This document shows positions 1 through 8,088 of a stretch of DNA of 64,000 nt, piece by piece. Below the pieces are notes generated by a model that was not told the origin of the DNA, searched no databases, and was given only the letters and a program-made list of their open reading frames with translations. The stretch is from CAZHEV01 sp964531335 [NCBI: uncultured bacterium]. GTDB taxonomy: Bacteria; Eisenbacteria; RBG-16-71-46; CAZHEV01. The position numbers were made by a program, and so were the translations under genes. Numbering within the stretch: position 1 is the stretch's first letter; the number at the start of each line of letters is the position of its first letter. The stretch spans positions 1-64,000 of the forward strand of contig CAZHEV010000003.1 in NCBI GenBank assembly GCA_964531335.1, read 5' to 3'.

Positions 1-620
1 ACAACCGGCCGGCGTTGCTCCACACCGGGGAGTTACGAGGTTTTCGCGGACTACGGGTCTCTCGCGGACGGTCCGAGCGGGCTTAGGGAGGATCTGCCGA
101 CGGTCTTGTCAAATCGGAGGTTGACTGAAGTTGACTGGCCTTTAGCAAAGTTGATTCCTGTGAAACCTCGTTTTCTTCTTGACACCGGCTGAGGGTGTTC
201 GTCATATTGTAGTTGGATGTCTTTCACGCTTGCCCCTGTCCAACGGCCAAAGGGCTCTCACCTCGTCTGAGGTAAGTGACATGGCTGCTGGTAATCCAAA
301 GCGTGGCGGGACGATTGACAGGCAGATCTCAGGGCCTACCATCGCATTCCCATTTTGCCTGGTTCCTCCGACTGGCGTCCGAGGTCCGGCGACCTCTCTA
401 CTTCTATTACTCCAGCCAAGTTCTGTAATTAGGCGGTGTACTGTCCTCCACAGAGACTTGTTGAAGCGCTTACCGCGCTTTCTTCAACCGGAGCCATCCG
501 CCCCCGGCCCACACCTGACCCATCAAGTTCGTCAAAGGAGCCGACAGGGATGGGAGCCACCGCGAGCATCCGTAAGGTGGCGGTTCAGTGGAGCTTGTGT
601 TTCAACCGAGGAGGTGTGTG
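1..620. other. Left-edge region without a recognisable gene
   Basis: No convincing gene is visible in this 620-base stretch. Frame 1 of the plus strand is open from base 1 to a TGA at 190-192 (63 codons). It could be the 3' tail of a gene that starts outside the window, but I do not recognise the sequence. The remainder has stops in all frames and reads as intergenic or leader DNA, with one good promoter candidate at 179-208 and a purine-rich ribosome binding site just before the lipoprotein start at 621. Confidence 0.5.
179..208 (+). promoter_or_regulatory. Candidate sigma-70 promoter upstream of the lipoprotein gene
   Basis: A perfect -35 box TTGACA (179-184) is followed after 18 bases by CATATT (203-208), which matches four of six -10 consensus positions. 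It would give a leader of roughly 400 bases before the lipoprotein start at 621, which is long, so a second promoter nearer the gene is possible. Confidence 0.4.
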
Positions 621-917
621 ATGGCACGGCGAGTCATTGTTGCGCTGGGGGTATGGGTGGTGCTGGTTCTGGCGGGGTGCAGCGGGAACTACGTCATGGC
701 GCCTGAGATGGAAAACACCGATGAGGTGCACTTTGAAGAGGGTGCCGGGTTGGAGCCCGACGCTGTGCAATCAGGTGTCGAGTTTCCTGGTGGTGCCGAA
801 GCGGCACCGGACACCACAATTAGAAGGGCGCCCCCGATCCACCTAAGCTGGGGCGAGCTTAAAGCCATGTATTGGAGCCCGGGGAGCGACGTGCCGCCCA
901 AGGGCGACGACGGCTAG
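621..917 (+). CDS. Small lipoprotein of unknown function
   Basis: 98-residue protein with a classic lipoprotein signal peptide: positively charged start (MARR), hydrophobic core, and lipobox VLAGC with the lipidated Cys at residue 20. The mature part is short, acidic and Pro/Gly-rich, with no domain I recognise. The start at 621 is chosen because GAGGAGG lies a few bases upstream and because an earlier in-frame start would bury the signal peptide. It leads a group of three exported proteins in the same direction: this lipoprotein, a beta-propeller protein and a NlpC/P60 protein. It is probably membrane-anchored in the periplasm or outer membrane. The function is unknown. Confidence 0.7.
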   Translation: MARRVIVALGVWVVLVLAGCSGNYVMAPEMENTDEVHFEEGAGLEPDAVQSGVEFPGGAEAAPDTTIRRAPPIHLSWGELKAMYWSPGSDVPPKGDDG

Positions 918-1035
918 GAGTCGCCCCGTCAAGGAAGGGAGACAAGGCGGTCGCAATAGACGACGGGTGAAAGAGTCTGTCTTTCGGAGCGGCTCTCTGC
1001 GCTTCGCTAAGTGTCAGATTGAAGGAGGTGAAACT

Positions 1036-2049
1036 ATGCGCAGGTGGTCTTGTTTGCTCTGTGCTGTAGCGTCTTGCTGCGTGGCGATGGCGGCTCTGGG
1101 TGATCCTTATGAGAACAATCCCGCGGTCGAAGTTCGCGTTGTGGATGCTCCATGGGGAGACGGCCCCGGCGAATTCAGGTGGCCGGGAGACGAGTGGGGT
1201 ATGCATGAGGTATACCGGTACGGTCCGTTTGCTCTGGATGATAGCGGCCGGATCTACATCGCGGACATATACGCCGAGCCTGACGAAGTCGAGGTTTTCG
1301 ACCAGCAGGGTCGTTTTGTAGAGATGATACCGATGCTGCAGAAGCCCAATATTGTGGATGATCTCGCTATCTACAGGGGCGCGGTCTACTGGTATGGCCA
1401 GACGCCGTGGGGCATCCGTGTGCTGAGCGTCAGGCCCGGCGCTAAGTCGGTTGAGGACATTGAAGTGGCAAGCGATTCGCTTCTGACCTGGACCGCCCAC
1501 GGCAGACGTAGGATGAGCAAATGCAGTTTTCAAGTGTCCGCCGATGGCCTGGATTTCTGCGCCCGCAGGACCGGCGTTTGCTATCCGCTGGTGCGCGGTA
1601 TGGAGGCAGTAGCTCCTGCGGAGCAAAGTGCACTCAAGAGTTACGGACTGGGGATGGAGTCGGGGGCAAGGATAATGTTCAGCTTCCGACGTACGACCGC
1701 ACTATCGGGTGAGGAGGTCGCCGGCGGCGACGTCGTGCGCGTCCGTGCAGATGGCCAAATCGAGAAGGTGCTGGTGAGGAACACCAGCCAGCCGTTGGGA
1801 GTAGCTGGAGATTACTTTCTGCACACAGAACTGGAGGAGATTCAAGGCGAGTGGCGAGGTTACTGGGCGATCCGGGATGAACACGGGAAGCTCTTGTCAC
1901 GAACGCGCAAGCCCCAGCGTGATTACACCCGGACGATCGACATCCGCTATAACATTCGTCTTGCCCCTGGCGGGAGCTTCTACGAGCTTTTCGTGGACGA
2001 CAATGGTGTGCATGTTTCCCGCTGGGACACGGCACTTGAAGGGAGGTAG
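1036..2049 (+). CDS. Exported 6-bladed beta-propeller-like protein
   Basis: 337-residue protein with an N-terminal signal peptide (RR then a hydrophobic stretch to about residue 22). The N-terminal third contains the phrases FALDDSGRIYIAD and VEVFDQQGRFV, which are typical of NHL or 6-bladed beta-propeller repeats in secreted proteins. The second half has weaker strand-rich repeats. The start at 1036 is supported by a strong GAAGGAGGTG ribosome binding site five bases upstream. The next gene begins two bases after this stop, so the two are almost certainly co-transcribed. A role in binding extracellular or periplasmic ligands is plausible, but the substrate cannot be told from the sequence. 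Confidence 0.7.
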   Translation: MRRWSCLLCAVASCCVAMAALGDPYENNPAVEVRVVDAPWGDGPGEFRWPGDEWGMHEVYRYGPFALDDSGRIYIADIYAEPDEVEVFDQQGRFVEMIPMLQKPNIVDDLAIYRGAVYWYGQTPWGIRVLSVRPGAKSVEDIEVASDSLLTWTAHGRRRMSKCSFQVSADGLDFCARRTGVCYPLVRGMEAVAPAEQSALKSYGLGMESGARIMFSFRRTTALSGEEVAGGDVVRVRADGQIEKVLVRNTSQPLGVAGDYFLHTELEEIQGEWRGYWAIRDEHGKLLSRTRKPQRDYTRTIDIRYNIRLAPGGSFYELFVDDNGVHVSRWDTALEGR

Positions 2050-2051
2050 GC

Positions 2052-2555
2052 ATGAAACCGACCTGTCTTTTCCTGGTGGGTATGTTCCTTATCGGATCTC
2101 CTGCGATGGGAGACGGTATTGCCAACCGCGATGTCATCGTGTCCCGGATGAACCAGCTTCTGGATATCACGCTCCAGACCAACACCCAGATGGACGACGA
2201 GTGCCTCACCTTGAATCTGGAGCATCCGAACTACCAGACCCCGTGTTGTAGCGGTTTGCCGCCCTATCAGATGCACTGTTCCGACATTCTGTGGCACGAG
2301 CACTTCCTGAACGGCATTCCCGGATACATCGGCTGGTGGGGTATTCCGTATTCCTATGGCGGAGATTATACGCCCGATGACGACGTGCAGGGTGCGATTG
2401 ACGAGTGTAGGGGTCTGGGTAATCACTGGTGCCACTACACTTGCACCGGCTGTGATTGGTCTGTAGGCTCCGACTGCTCGGCAGCCGTCTCGTGGGCGTT
2501 TGGCATCCCACGGGAGGGGTGTCCCTCCCGAAAATTCCATCCGGGGTGGAATTGA
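2052..2555 (+). pseudogene. Exported NlpC/P60-like cell-wall hydrolase, truncated by an IS
   Basis: The reading frame starts with a signal peptide (about 20 residues) and a strong GGGAGG ribosome binding site that overlaps the upstream stop. It continues into a Cys-rich domain. Near the end it shows the NlpC/P60 hallmark GSDCSAAVSWAFG, in which the Cys is the catalytic nucleophile. The IS left end begins at 2520, so the last dozen residues are IS-encoded and the frame stops at 2555. The catalytic His and third polar residue that should follow are missing, and I could not find the 3' part beyond the IS. The truncated product is unlikely to be an active peptidase. Other readings such as a CHAP or transglutaminase-like domain are less likely. 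Confidence 0.7.
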
Positions 2556-3838
2556 CAAGAATTCAGGCGGCCGCCTCTGATCCTTTGATGTCAGTCTCGG
2601 GGATTAAGAAGGGAGCGTGTGGTCCGAGGGATGAGACTCTCATCGGAGCTAAGGTGGCATCTGCGATTCTCCCCGTTCCCAGCCTATCCCGTCCAGGGAT
2701 CCCCGTCTCAGCTTTACATGTGGGGGAGGAAAGGTAATACGGCTCAGGCCGCGATCCTGGTGTAGCGATGATGCAGCCCGCCGAGGTGGGGGATGGCGAC
2801 GATCTTGCCCATCTGAGGGGGCTCCATCTCCCTCGGCTCCAGGGCAGCCCTTGCCGAGCGCCAGGTGAGTCCTCGACTCGGCGTAGTACCGGGAATACTC
2901 CCTGAGAACTTTCCTGAGATGGTTCTCGTTCAGGATGATCACATGATCGAGACACTCGCGGCGAATCGAGCCGATCACCCTTTCGAGGTATGGATTCTGC
3001 CAAGGAGATCGAGGTGCTGTGAGAACCTGCTCAGCGCAGAGGTTATGGATGGTCCTCACGACCCCGTGCCGGTAGATGGAGTCTCTATCCCGCAAGAGGA
3101 ACCTTGGGGCAGTATCCCACGGGAACGCCTCGATCAGTTGGCGGGCGGTCCATGTGGGCGACGGGCACTCAGTGACGTTGAAGTGGATCACTCGCCTCCG
3201 GTTGTGGGAGAGAACGAGGAAAACGTTGAGGACCCGGAACGCCACCGTGGGCACCGTGAAAAAGTCGATGGAGGCCGTTTCTCCCAAGTGATTCCGGAGG
3301 AAGGTCCCCCACGTCTGAGAGGGCGGTCTCCTGGGACGTGCCATATACTTGGAGATCGTGGATTGTGCCGGATCAATGCCCAGCTTGAGCAGCTCTCCGT
3401 GGATACGAGGCGCACCCCAGAGGGGATTGGCGAGGGAGATGTTGCGTATGAGCGACACAAGCTCCGATGACACGCCCGGTCGCCCTCTTTTCCTCCTTCT
3501 GCTTTTCCACATCCAATAGAGCTTGAAGCCCATGCGATGCCATCGGAGGACGGTGTCCGGCTTGACGACGAAGAGGCCGTCGCGCCAGTCGTGCCAAATT
3601 CTGGATAGGAACACCCAGAGCCCTCTGTCTGCGCTCGTCAACCGTGGCCGCTTCCCTGGCCTCTGAAGTACCTGGATCTGGTGCCGTAGGGCGAGGTTCT
3701 CCATGGCCAGCCGGTGGCGGGTCTTCGATCCCGCAAGAATCATGTGCATGAGTAGTGTAATCATAGTGGGTGTGATGGTGCTGCAGGGTGCCCGTAACGT
3801 CAAGCGTGCCACTGCGGACGGGATTTGGGGAAGGCACA
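2520..3838 (-). mobile_element. IS copy 1 (integrase-core transposase, TGT...ACA ends), near full length
   Basis: A 1319-base element. The left end reads TGTCCCTCCCGAAAATTCC (from 2520) and the right end, read inward on the minus strand, TGTGCCTTCCCCAAATCCC (from 3838), so these are imperfect terminal inverted repeats with TGT/ACA tips. The boundaries are fixed by comparison with the second copy at 4560-5377, which shares both ends but has different flanks. The transposase lies on the minus strand. No target-site duplication is evident (flanks GGGAGGGG and ACACAGTT). The end type and transposase suggest an IS481-like or related rve-fold group. The exact family is not established here. Confidence 0.8.
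2744..3764 (-). pseudogene. IS transposase, rve/DDE integrase core, frameshifted near the C-terminus
   Basis: About 339 codons in the original frame, starting MITLLMHMILAG at 3764. Residues visible in order: a helix-turn-helix region (MENLALRHQIQVLQR), a linker rich in basic residues, then the integrase core with candidate catalytic D (ASIDFF), D (LLRDRDSIY) and E (NPYLERVIGS). Compared with copy 2, one extra C near 2838-2840 shifts the frame after RTHLALGK. The conserved tail GRIVAIPRLGGLHHRY is therefore lost and the frame reads on to 2649. Restoring that base gives exactly 340 codons with a stop at 2744. The catalytic core itself is intact, so some activity cannot be excluded. Confidence 0.8.
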
Positions 3839-3871
3839 ACACAGTTCGATCGTGCGAAAAACCTCTTGACG

Positions 3872-3903
3872 CCACACACTGTGATGTGTGATGATGTGTG
3901 TGG
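3872..3903 (+). promoter_or_regulatory. Inverted repeat, candidate VapBC operator
   Basis: CCACACAC (3872-3879) and GTGTGTGG (3896-3903) form a perfect 8-base inverted repeat separated by 16 bases. It lies just before the vapB ribosome binding site and downstream of a TTGACG -35-like box at 3866-3871. TA operons of this type are usually autorepressed by the VapBC complex at such palindromes. The -10 box is poor. Confidence 0.4.
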
Positions 3904-3914
3904 AGGTGATTGAC

Positions 3915-4115
3915 ATGGCAACAAATCTTCAGATCGATGACAAGCTGATCACAAAGGCTGTCAGGCTCGGGAGGCACCGCACAAAGAAGGCAGCAGTGAC
4001 CCAGGCCCTGATAGACTACATTAACCACTTGGAGCAAGAGAAGATCAGTTCTCTGTTTGGAGCTATTGAGTACGATTCCAGCTACAACTACAAGAAGCAG
4101 CGAGCACGAAAATGA
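3915..4115 (+). CDS. vapB: VapB-family antitoxin
   Basis: 66-residue protein. Its N-terminus (MATNLQIDDKLI, then LGRHRTKKAAVTQAL) is the short ribbon-helix-helix type found in VapB antitoxins of the DUF2191 group, and its C-terminus is charged and would wrap the toxin. The start at 3915 follows a TGGAGGTGATTGAC ribosome binding site. An upstream in-frame ATG lacks one and would overlap the operator palindrome. The stop overlaps the toxin start by four bases (ATGA), the usual translational coupling of TA pairs. The pair lies exactly between two copies of the same IS, which suggests it was carried in by transposition. Confidence 0.85.
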   Translation: MATNLQIDDKLITKAVRLGRHRTKKAAVTQALIDYINHLEQEKISSLFGAIEYDSSYNYKKQRARK

Positions 4116-4510
4116 GGGTTCTGGTCGACACCAGTGTTTGGTCGTTGGCGCTCCGTCGCGGCCGCCAGAGTAAATCTGCGCCGGCCCTGGAGCTCCGCAA
4201 CTTGATTTCTGATGGACGCGTGAAGATGATCGGGCCAATTCGGCAGGAGATCCTCTCAGGCATTCGTCATGAGGCACAGTTCCGGGAGCTGGAGGCCCGT
4301 TTGGCTGCCTTCCCTGACTTGCCGATCACGACAGAGGACCACGTGACGGCAGCTCGGTTCTTCAATGTATGTCGCAGCAAGGGAATCCAAGGTTCAAACA
4401 CGGATTTCCTCATCTGTGCCGTCGCTGTCCGGCATCGGCTTGCCATCTTCACTACCGATAAGGACTTTGCATCATACGCCAGACATCTTCCGATTGTGTT
4501 GCACAAGTAG
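4112..4510 (+). CDS. vapC: VapC-family PIN-domain ribonuclease toxin
   Basis: 132-residue PIN domain. It opens with MRVLVDTSVWSLALR, containing the first catalytic Asp. It then has a conserved Glu in GPIRQEILSGI and the later acidic pair in GSNTDFLICAVAV and FTTDKDFASYA. This is the four-acidic-residue Mg-dependent nuclease site of VapC toxins, which typically cut tRNA or rRNA when VapB is degraded. The length is normal for the family. It is translationally coupled to the antitoxin by a four-base overlap. The specific RNA target cannot be deduced. Confidence 0.9.
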   Translation: MRVLVDTSVWSLALRRGRQSKSAPALELRNLISDGRVKMIGPIRQEILSGIRHEAQFRELEARLAAFPDLPITTEDHVTAARFFNVCRSKGIQGSNTDFLICAVAVRHRLAIFTTDKDFASYARHLPIVLHK

Positions 4511-4559
4511 GATGATGTCGAACACGTGCGTTCAGCGGGCCGTAGTCCACGGAAACCCC

Positions 4560-5377
4560 TGTCCCTCCCGAAAATTCCATCCGGGGTGGAATTGACAGGA
4601 ATTCAGGTGGCCGCCTCTGATCCTTTGATGTCAGTCTCGGGGATTAAGAAGGGAGCGTGTGGTCCGAGGGATGAGACTCTCATCGGAGCTAAGGTGGCAT
4701 CTGCGATTCTCCCCGTTCCCAGCCTATCCCGTCCAGGGATCCCCGTCTCAGCTTTACATGTGGGGGAGGAAAGGTAATACGGCTCAGGCCGCGATCCTGG
4801 TGTAGCGATGATGCAGCCCGCCGAGGCGGGGGATGGCGACGATCCTGCCCATCTGAGGGGGCTCGATCTGCCTTGGCTCAGGGCAATCCTTGCCGAGTGC
4901 CAAATGAGTCCTCGACTCAGTGTAGTACCGAAAGTACTCGTTGAGAACCTTCCTGAGATGGTTCTCGTTCAGGATGATCACATGATCGAGACACTCGCGG
5001 CGAATCGAGCCGATCACCCTTTCGAGGTATGGATTCTGCCATGCAGATCGAGGTGCGGCCAGGACCTGCTCGGCGCAGAGGTTATGGATGGTTCTTGTGA
5101 CTTCGTGCCCATAGACCGTTTCGCCAGTCGCACCAAATCCTGGATGGAAAGACCCAGAAGCCCCGGTCTGCCCTCGTCAACCGTGGCCGCTTGCCAGACC
5201 TCCGAAGCACCTGCACCTGGTGCCGCAGAGCGAGGTTCTCCATGGCCAGCTGGTGTCGAGTCTTCAATGTCGTGAGAATCGCGTATAGAAGTAGTGTGAT
5301 CATGGTGCGCATAAGGATGCGGCAGATCGCCTGTAACGTCAAGCGGACCAATGCGGACGAGATTTGCGGAAGGGACA
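4560..5377 (-). mobile_element. IS copy 2, same element with a ~500-base internal deletion
   Basis: An 818-base copy with the same left end (TGTCCCTCCCG at 4560) and the same right end (GGAAGGGACA ending at 5377), in the same orientation as copy 1. The two copies are nearly identical over the first ~240 bases and diverge more afterwards. About 500 bases of the transposase core are missing, with the junction near 5115-5120 where the codons for GL (WRNGL) run directly into those for YGHEVTRTIHNL. No target duplication is visible. With both ends intact it could be mobilised in trans by a full copy. Confidence 0.85.
4784..5303 (-). pseudogene. Internally deleted IS transposase
   Basis: Remnant of the same transposase as in copy 1. 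The N-terminal part from 5303 (MITLLLYAILTTLKTRHQLA) runs to WRNGL, then out of frame to a stop. The C-terminal part from about 5115 down to the stop at 4784 retains IGSIRRECLDHVIILNENH and the intact conserved tail GRIVAIPRLGGLHHRYTRI. The deletion removes two catalytic Asp residues and breaks the frame, so this copy cannot make transposase. Its intact tail shows what the frameshifted tail of copy 1 should have been. Confidence 0.8.
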
Positions 5378-5383
5378 CGCGGT

Positions 5384-6529
5384 CTACTTGGACAAGTGCT
5401 CTAGGAAGCTTTCTAGGTTGCAGGAAACTCGACCTCGGTCACCGCTGGACTTCTTGCTTTGAGAGATGAGGAAACGACGTGTGGCCTTTATCATATCGGC
5501 GGTCTTGTCGAGCCTCGCCATGTCGTCCGGTCCGGGCGAAGACGTCAACTTTACCTCAACAGCCCAAGGGCCATCTCCAAAGTCCAAAACCAGATCGAGT
5601 TCGTACTGGTCGGTGGTCCTGAAGTAGTAAGCCCTATAGTCCCGACCTCGGGACGAGAGATCCCCGAGCACCTGTTCGATGACGTAGCCCTCCCAGCTTG
5701 CGCCAACCCAAGGTTGTGCGAGTAAGCTCCGCCTGTCGGAGACGTTCATCAACGCATGCAGCAGACCGCAGTCGCGCCAGTAGACTTTGGGGCTCTTGAG
5801 CAGCCGCTTACGGATATTGGCTTGGTAGGATGGAAGCCGACGGATTAGATATGCCCCTTCCAGGTAATCCAGGTAGTTGTTGACCGTGTGATATGACAGC
5901 CCCAAGCTCTGTCCCACCTGCGAGGCATTCCATACTTGTCCGTATAGCGCGGCCAGCATGCGGAGAAGGCGTCCCATGGTTTGAGGCTTGACGGGTAGAC
6001 CCCAGGCCGGCAAGTCGCGCTGTGTGAGGAGGGCGAGGTAGTCCAACTGCCATTGCGGATACTGCCTGGGTTCCAACACGCCGCCGTCTGGATAGCCTCC
6101 GCACAACCAGCGTCGACCACGCGACGCCTTTGTTTCCAGCTCCGATAGGAGAAGCGGCGTTAGCTCAACCAGCGACAAGCGCCCTGCTAAGGATTCCGAA
6201 ACCTGAACCATCAATGTGGGGGAGACGGAACCCAGCAGGAGGAACCGTCCCATGCGCTTGCGATCCCCGTCGATGGCTCCACGTAGGCGCGGGAAGACAT
6301 CGGGCCAGGACTGCGCCTCGTCCAGAATCAGCATCTCCTTCCCGGCGATGAGCCTCTCCCACTCGATGTCCAGGCGCAGGCGCTCGGATTCCTGCTCCAG
6401 GTCGAAATAGGCTCCGCCCAAGGACTTCGCCAGCGTGGTCTTGCCGCTTTGGCGAGGCCCGACCAGGCCGACCGCAGGGTAGCCTCTAAGTCGTTCCAGG
6501 ATTTGATCTTGTACCAATCTCTGTATCAT
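5384..6529 (-). CDS. AAA-type ATPase with DUF4143 C-terminal domain (copy A)
   Basis: 381 residues. Walker A is GPRQSGKTT (24-32) and Walker B is MLILDEAQSWPD. The sensor-type motif LLLGSVSP follows, and then a winged-helix-like segment (LSYHTVNNYLDYLEGAYLIRRL). The C-terminal DUF4143 part carries YELDLVL...WAVEVKLTS, a pattern like the PD-(D/E)XK nuclease fold. These archaeal-type AAA_14/DUF4143 ATPases are common in mobile and defence-rich regions and their function is poorly known. The stop lies six bases from the end of IS copy 2. The gene is divergent from a second DUF4143 gene at 6880, and the start coincides with a predicted leaderless transcript. Confidence 0.8.
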   Translation of the reverse strand: MIQRLVQDQILERLRGYPAVGLVGPRQSGKTTLAKSLGGAYFDLEQESERLRLDIEWERLIAGKEMLILDEAQSWPDVFPRLRGAIDGDRKRMGRFLLLGSVSPTLMVQVSESLAGRLSLVELTPLLLSELETKASRGRRWLCGGYPDGGVLEPRQYPQWQLDYLALLTQRDLPAWGLPVKPQTMGRLLRMLAALYGQVWNASQVGQSLGLSYHTVNNYLDYLEGAYLIRRLPSYQANIRKRLLKSPKVYWRDCGLLHALMNVSDRRSLLAQPWVGASWEGYVIEQVLGDLSSRGRDYRAYYFRTTDQYELDLVLDFGDGPWAVEVKLTSSPGPDDMARLDKTADMIKATRRFLISQSKKSSGDRGRVSCNLESFLEHLSK

Positions 6530-6536
6530 GATTTGT

Positions 6537-6564
6537 ATTATAGAAGTCTATTTCTATTTTGCAA
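6537..6564 (-). promoter_or_regulatory. Near-consensus promoter predicting a leaderless mRNA for DUF4143 copy A
   Basis: On the minus strand TTGCAA (6564-6559) is followed after 16 bases by a perfect TATAAT (6542-6537). The ATG of the ATPase gene is only seven bases further on at 6529, so transcription should start at or next to the start codon. No ribosome binding site is present. Confidence 0.6.
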
Positions 6565-6675
6565 GAACAAAACGGGGGTACTCCGCGAAAGCTCCGTGCG
6601 GGTGGAAGCTGATCAGAATCGACCCGTTTGAGTGCCGTCCGCCGCACGCGACGCAAGTAGTCAGACCCCGCGGGT

Positions 6676-6788
6676 GAAGCAGGACGCCCCTAACGTCAAG
6701 CAGACCAATGCGGACGGGATTTGCGGAAGGGACAGCACCCCAGAGGGGATTGGAAAGGGACATCTTGCGGATGAGCGCGTTACAGAGT
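6676..6788 (-). mobile_element. Third remnant of the same IS: right end joined to an internal fragment
   Basis: Bases 6676-6734 match the right end of copies 1 and 2 (TAACGTCAAGC, then GGATTTGCGGAAGGGACA ending at the same tip). Directly after, 6735-6788 matches an internal piece of copy 1 (3413-3468, GCACCCCAGAGGGGATTGG), coding for NPLWGA of the transposase. In an intact element that internal piece lies on the other side of the right end. The order therefore suggests a decayed tandem of two partial copies. Confidence 0.65.
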
Positions 6789-6843
6789 TCCCGCGGACAA
6801 CTGGCACCTATTCGTCCAAGTTGCGGCCGATCGTAAAATGGTC

Positions 6844-6871
6844 TTGACTAATTTACGATGCTGCGTATAAT
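6844..6871 (+). promoter_or_regulatory. Near-consensus promoter predicting a leaderless mRNA for DUF4143 copy B
   Basis: TTGACT (6844-6849), 16-base spacer, perfect TATAAT (6866-6871). The ATG at 6880 starts eight bases after the -10 box, so the transcript should begin at the start codon. The layout mirrors that of the divergent ATPase gene. Confidence 0.65.
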
Positions 6872-6879
6872 GGTCATCT

Positions 6880-8088
6880 ATGAAGACTGCTAAACGCTTA
6901 TACGACAGCCTGTTGGCTGATCATTTGGGGATGTACCGGCAAATGGCCTTGGTCAGTGGGCCGCGCCAGGTCGGCAAGACCACGACCTGCCGGAATCATG
7001 CCAGCGCTTATGCCAACTGGGACAATATCGATGACCGCGAAGTGATACTAGCGGGGCCGCAGAGCTTGGTTGAGCGGCTCAGACTGGACAGGCTGTCCGA
7101 AACCGCACCGGTGGTCCTCTTCGATGAGCTTCACAAGTACAGCCGGTGGAAGCAGTTACTAAAAGGCTTCTTCGATACCTATTCAGATCAGGTCCGGATC
7201 ATTGTCACTGGGAGCAGCCGCATGGATGTCTATCGTCGGGGCGGCGACAGTCTGATGGGGCGTTATTTCCTCTTCCGGATGCACCCGTTCTCGGTTGCCG
7301 AGGTCGTGGACAAGGGACCGCCCGACGCGAAGCGAATCGTGCGACCACCGAAAAAGGTGAAGGCGGTTGACTTCGAGGCACTGTGGCAGCACGGAGGCTA
7401 CCCTGAGCCGTTTCTTAAGCGCGATGCGCGGTTCAGCCGCCGGTGGCAGTCACTGCGTCTCGAACAGCTTGTCCGAGAAGACATCCGTGACTTGACGCAG
7501 ATCCAGCAAATCGACCAGCTCGAGATGTTGGTAAGACTTCTCACCGATCGGTCGGCTCACCAACTTGTCTATGACAACCTTGCGAGGACCGTCCGAGTCT
7601 CCGTTGATACCGTTCGCAGATGGACTGAAGTGTTGCGCAATCTCCATCTTGGATTCCTGGTCAGACCTTGGCATAAGAACGTCTCGAGATCCTTGCGGAA
7701 GGAGCCCAAATGGTTCCTGCGTGATTGGGCCTCGATCAAAGACCCCGGCGACAGATCCGAGACTTTCGTGGCTTGCCATCTCCTGAAGGCCGTCGAGGGA
7801 TGGACCGACATGGGGCTCGGCACGTTCGAACTCGGCTATCTGCGTGACAAGGAGAGAAGGGAAGTCGACTTCGTTGTGATTAAAGACGGAGCGCCGTGGT
7901 TCGTAGTTGAGGTCAAGCATCGTGACGAATCGATCAGCGCGGCGCTCGGGCATTTTCAGGGGCAGGTCAAGGCCCCCTTCGCCTTTCAAGTCATTATCGA
8001 AAGCGACTACGTCGACGCCGACTGCTTTGCAAGGCAACGGAGCCCGGTGACGGTTCCGGCGAGGACGTTCCTTTCGCAGCTCCTGTGA
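6880..8088 (+). CDS. AAA-type ATPase with DUF4143 C-terminal domain (copy B)
   Basis: 402 residues. Walker A is GPRQVGKTTT (near residue 27) and Walker B is VVLFDELHKYSRW. A sensor-like IIVTGSSRMDV follows, then a DNA-binding-like region (RTVRVSVDTVRRWTEVL). The C-terminal DUF4143 part has RREVDFVVI...WFVVEVKHRD, again resembling the E-x-D ... ExK core of PD-(D/E)XK nucleases. It belongs to the same broad family as the divergent gene at 5384-6529 but is clearly different in sequence, so this is not a recent duplication. The cellular role of the family is not established. A mobile-element or TA-like role is a guess from context. Confidence 0.8.
   Translation: MKTAKRLYDSLLADHLGMYRQMALVSGPRQVGKTTTCRNHASAYANWDNIDDREVILAGPQSLVERLRLDRLSETAPVVLFDELHKYSRWKQLLKGFFDTYSDQVRIIVTGSSRMDVYRRGGDSLMGRYFLFRMHPFSVAEVVDKGPPDAKRIVRPPKKVKAVDFEALWQHGGYPEPFLKRDARFSRRWQSLRLEQLVREDIRDLTQIQQIDQLEMLVRLLTDRSAHQLVYDNLARTVRVSVDTVRRWTEVLRNLHLGFLVRPWHKNVSRSLRKEPKWFLRDWASIKDPGDRSETFVACHLLKAVEGWTDMGLGTFELGYLRDKERREVDFVVIKDGAPWFVVEVKHRDESISAALGHFQGQVKAPFAFQVIIESDYVDADCFARQRSPVTVPARTFLSQLL

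Larger units (their letters stand above)
6530..6879. other. 350-base spacer between the divergent DUF4143 genes
   Basis: No gene is seen. The stretch contains the two outward promoters (6537-6564 minus, 6844-6871 plus) and the IS remnant at 6676-6788. The rest, about 6565-6675 and 6789-6843, shows nothing I can identify. Confidence 0.6.

Noticed and set aside
2512-3846. Target-site duplication around IS copy 1
   Set aside because: The flanks GGGAGGGG and ACACAGTT do not match. The copy may have lost its original flank by deletion or recombination.
2649-4277. 542-residue transposase starting inside vapC
   Set aside because: The first ~170 codons run antisense through vapBC and past the IS right end. 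The real start is at 3764, inside the element.
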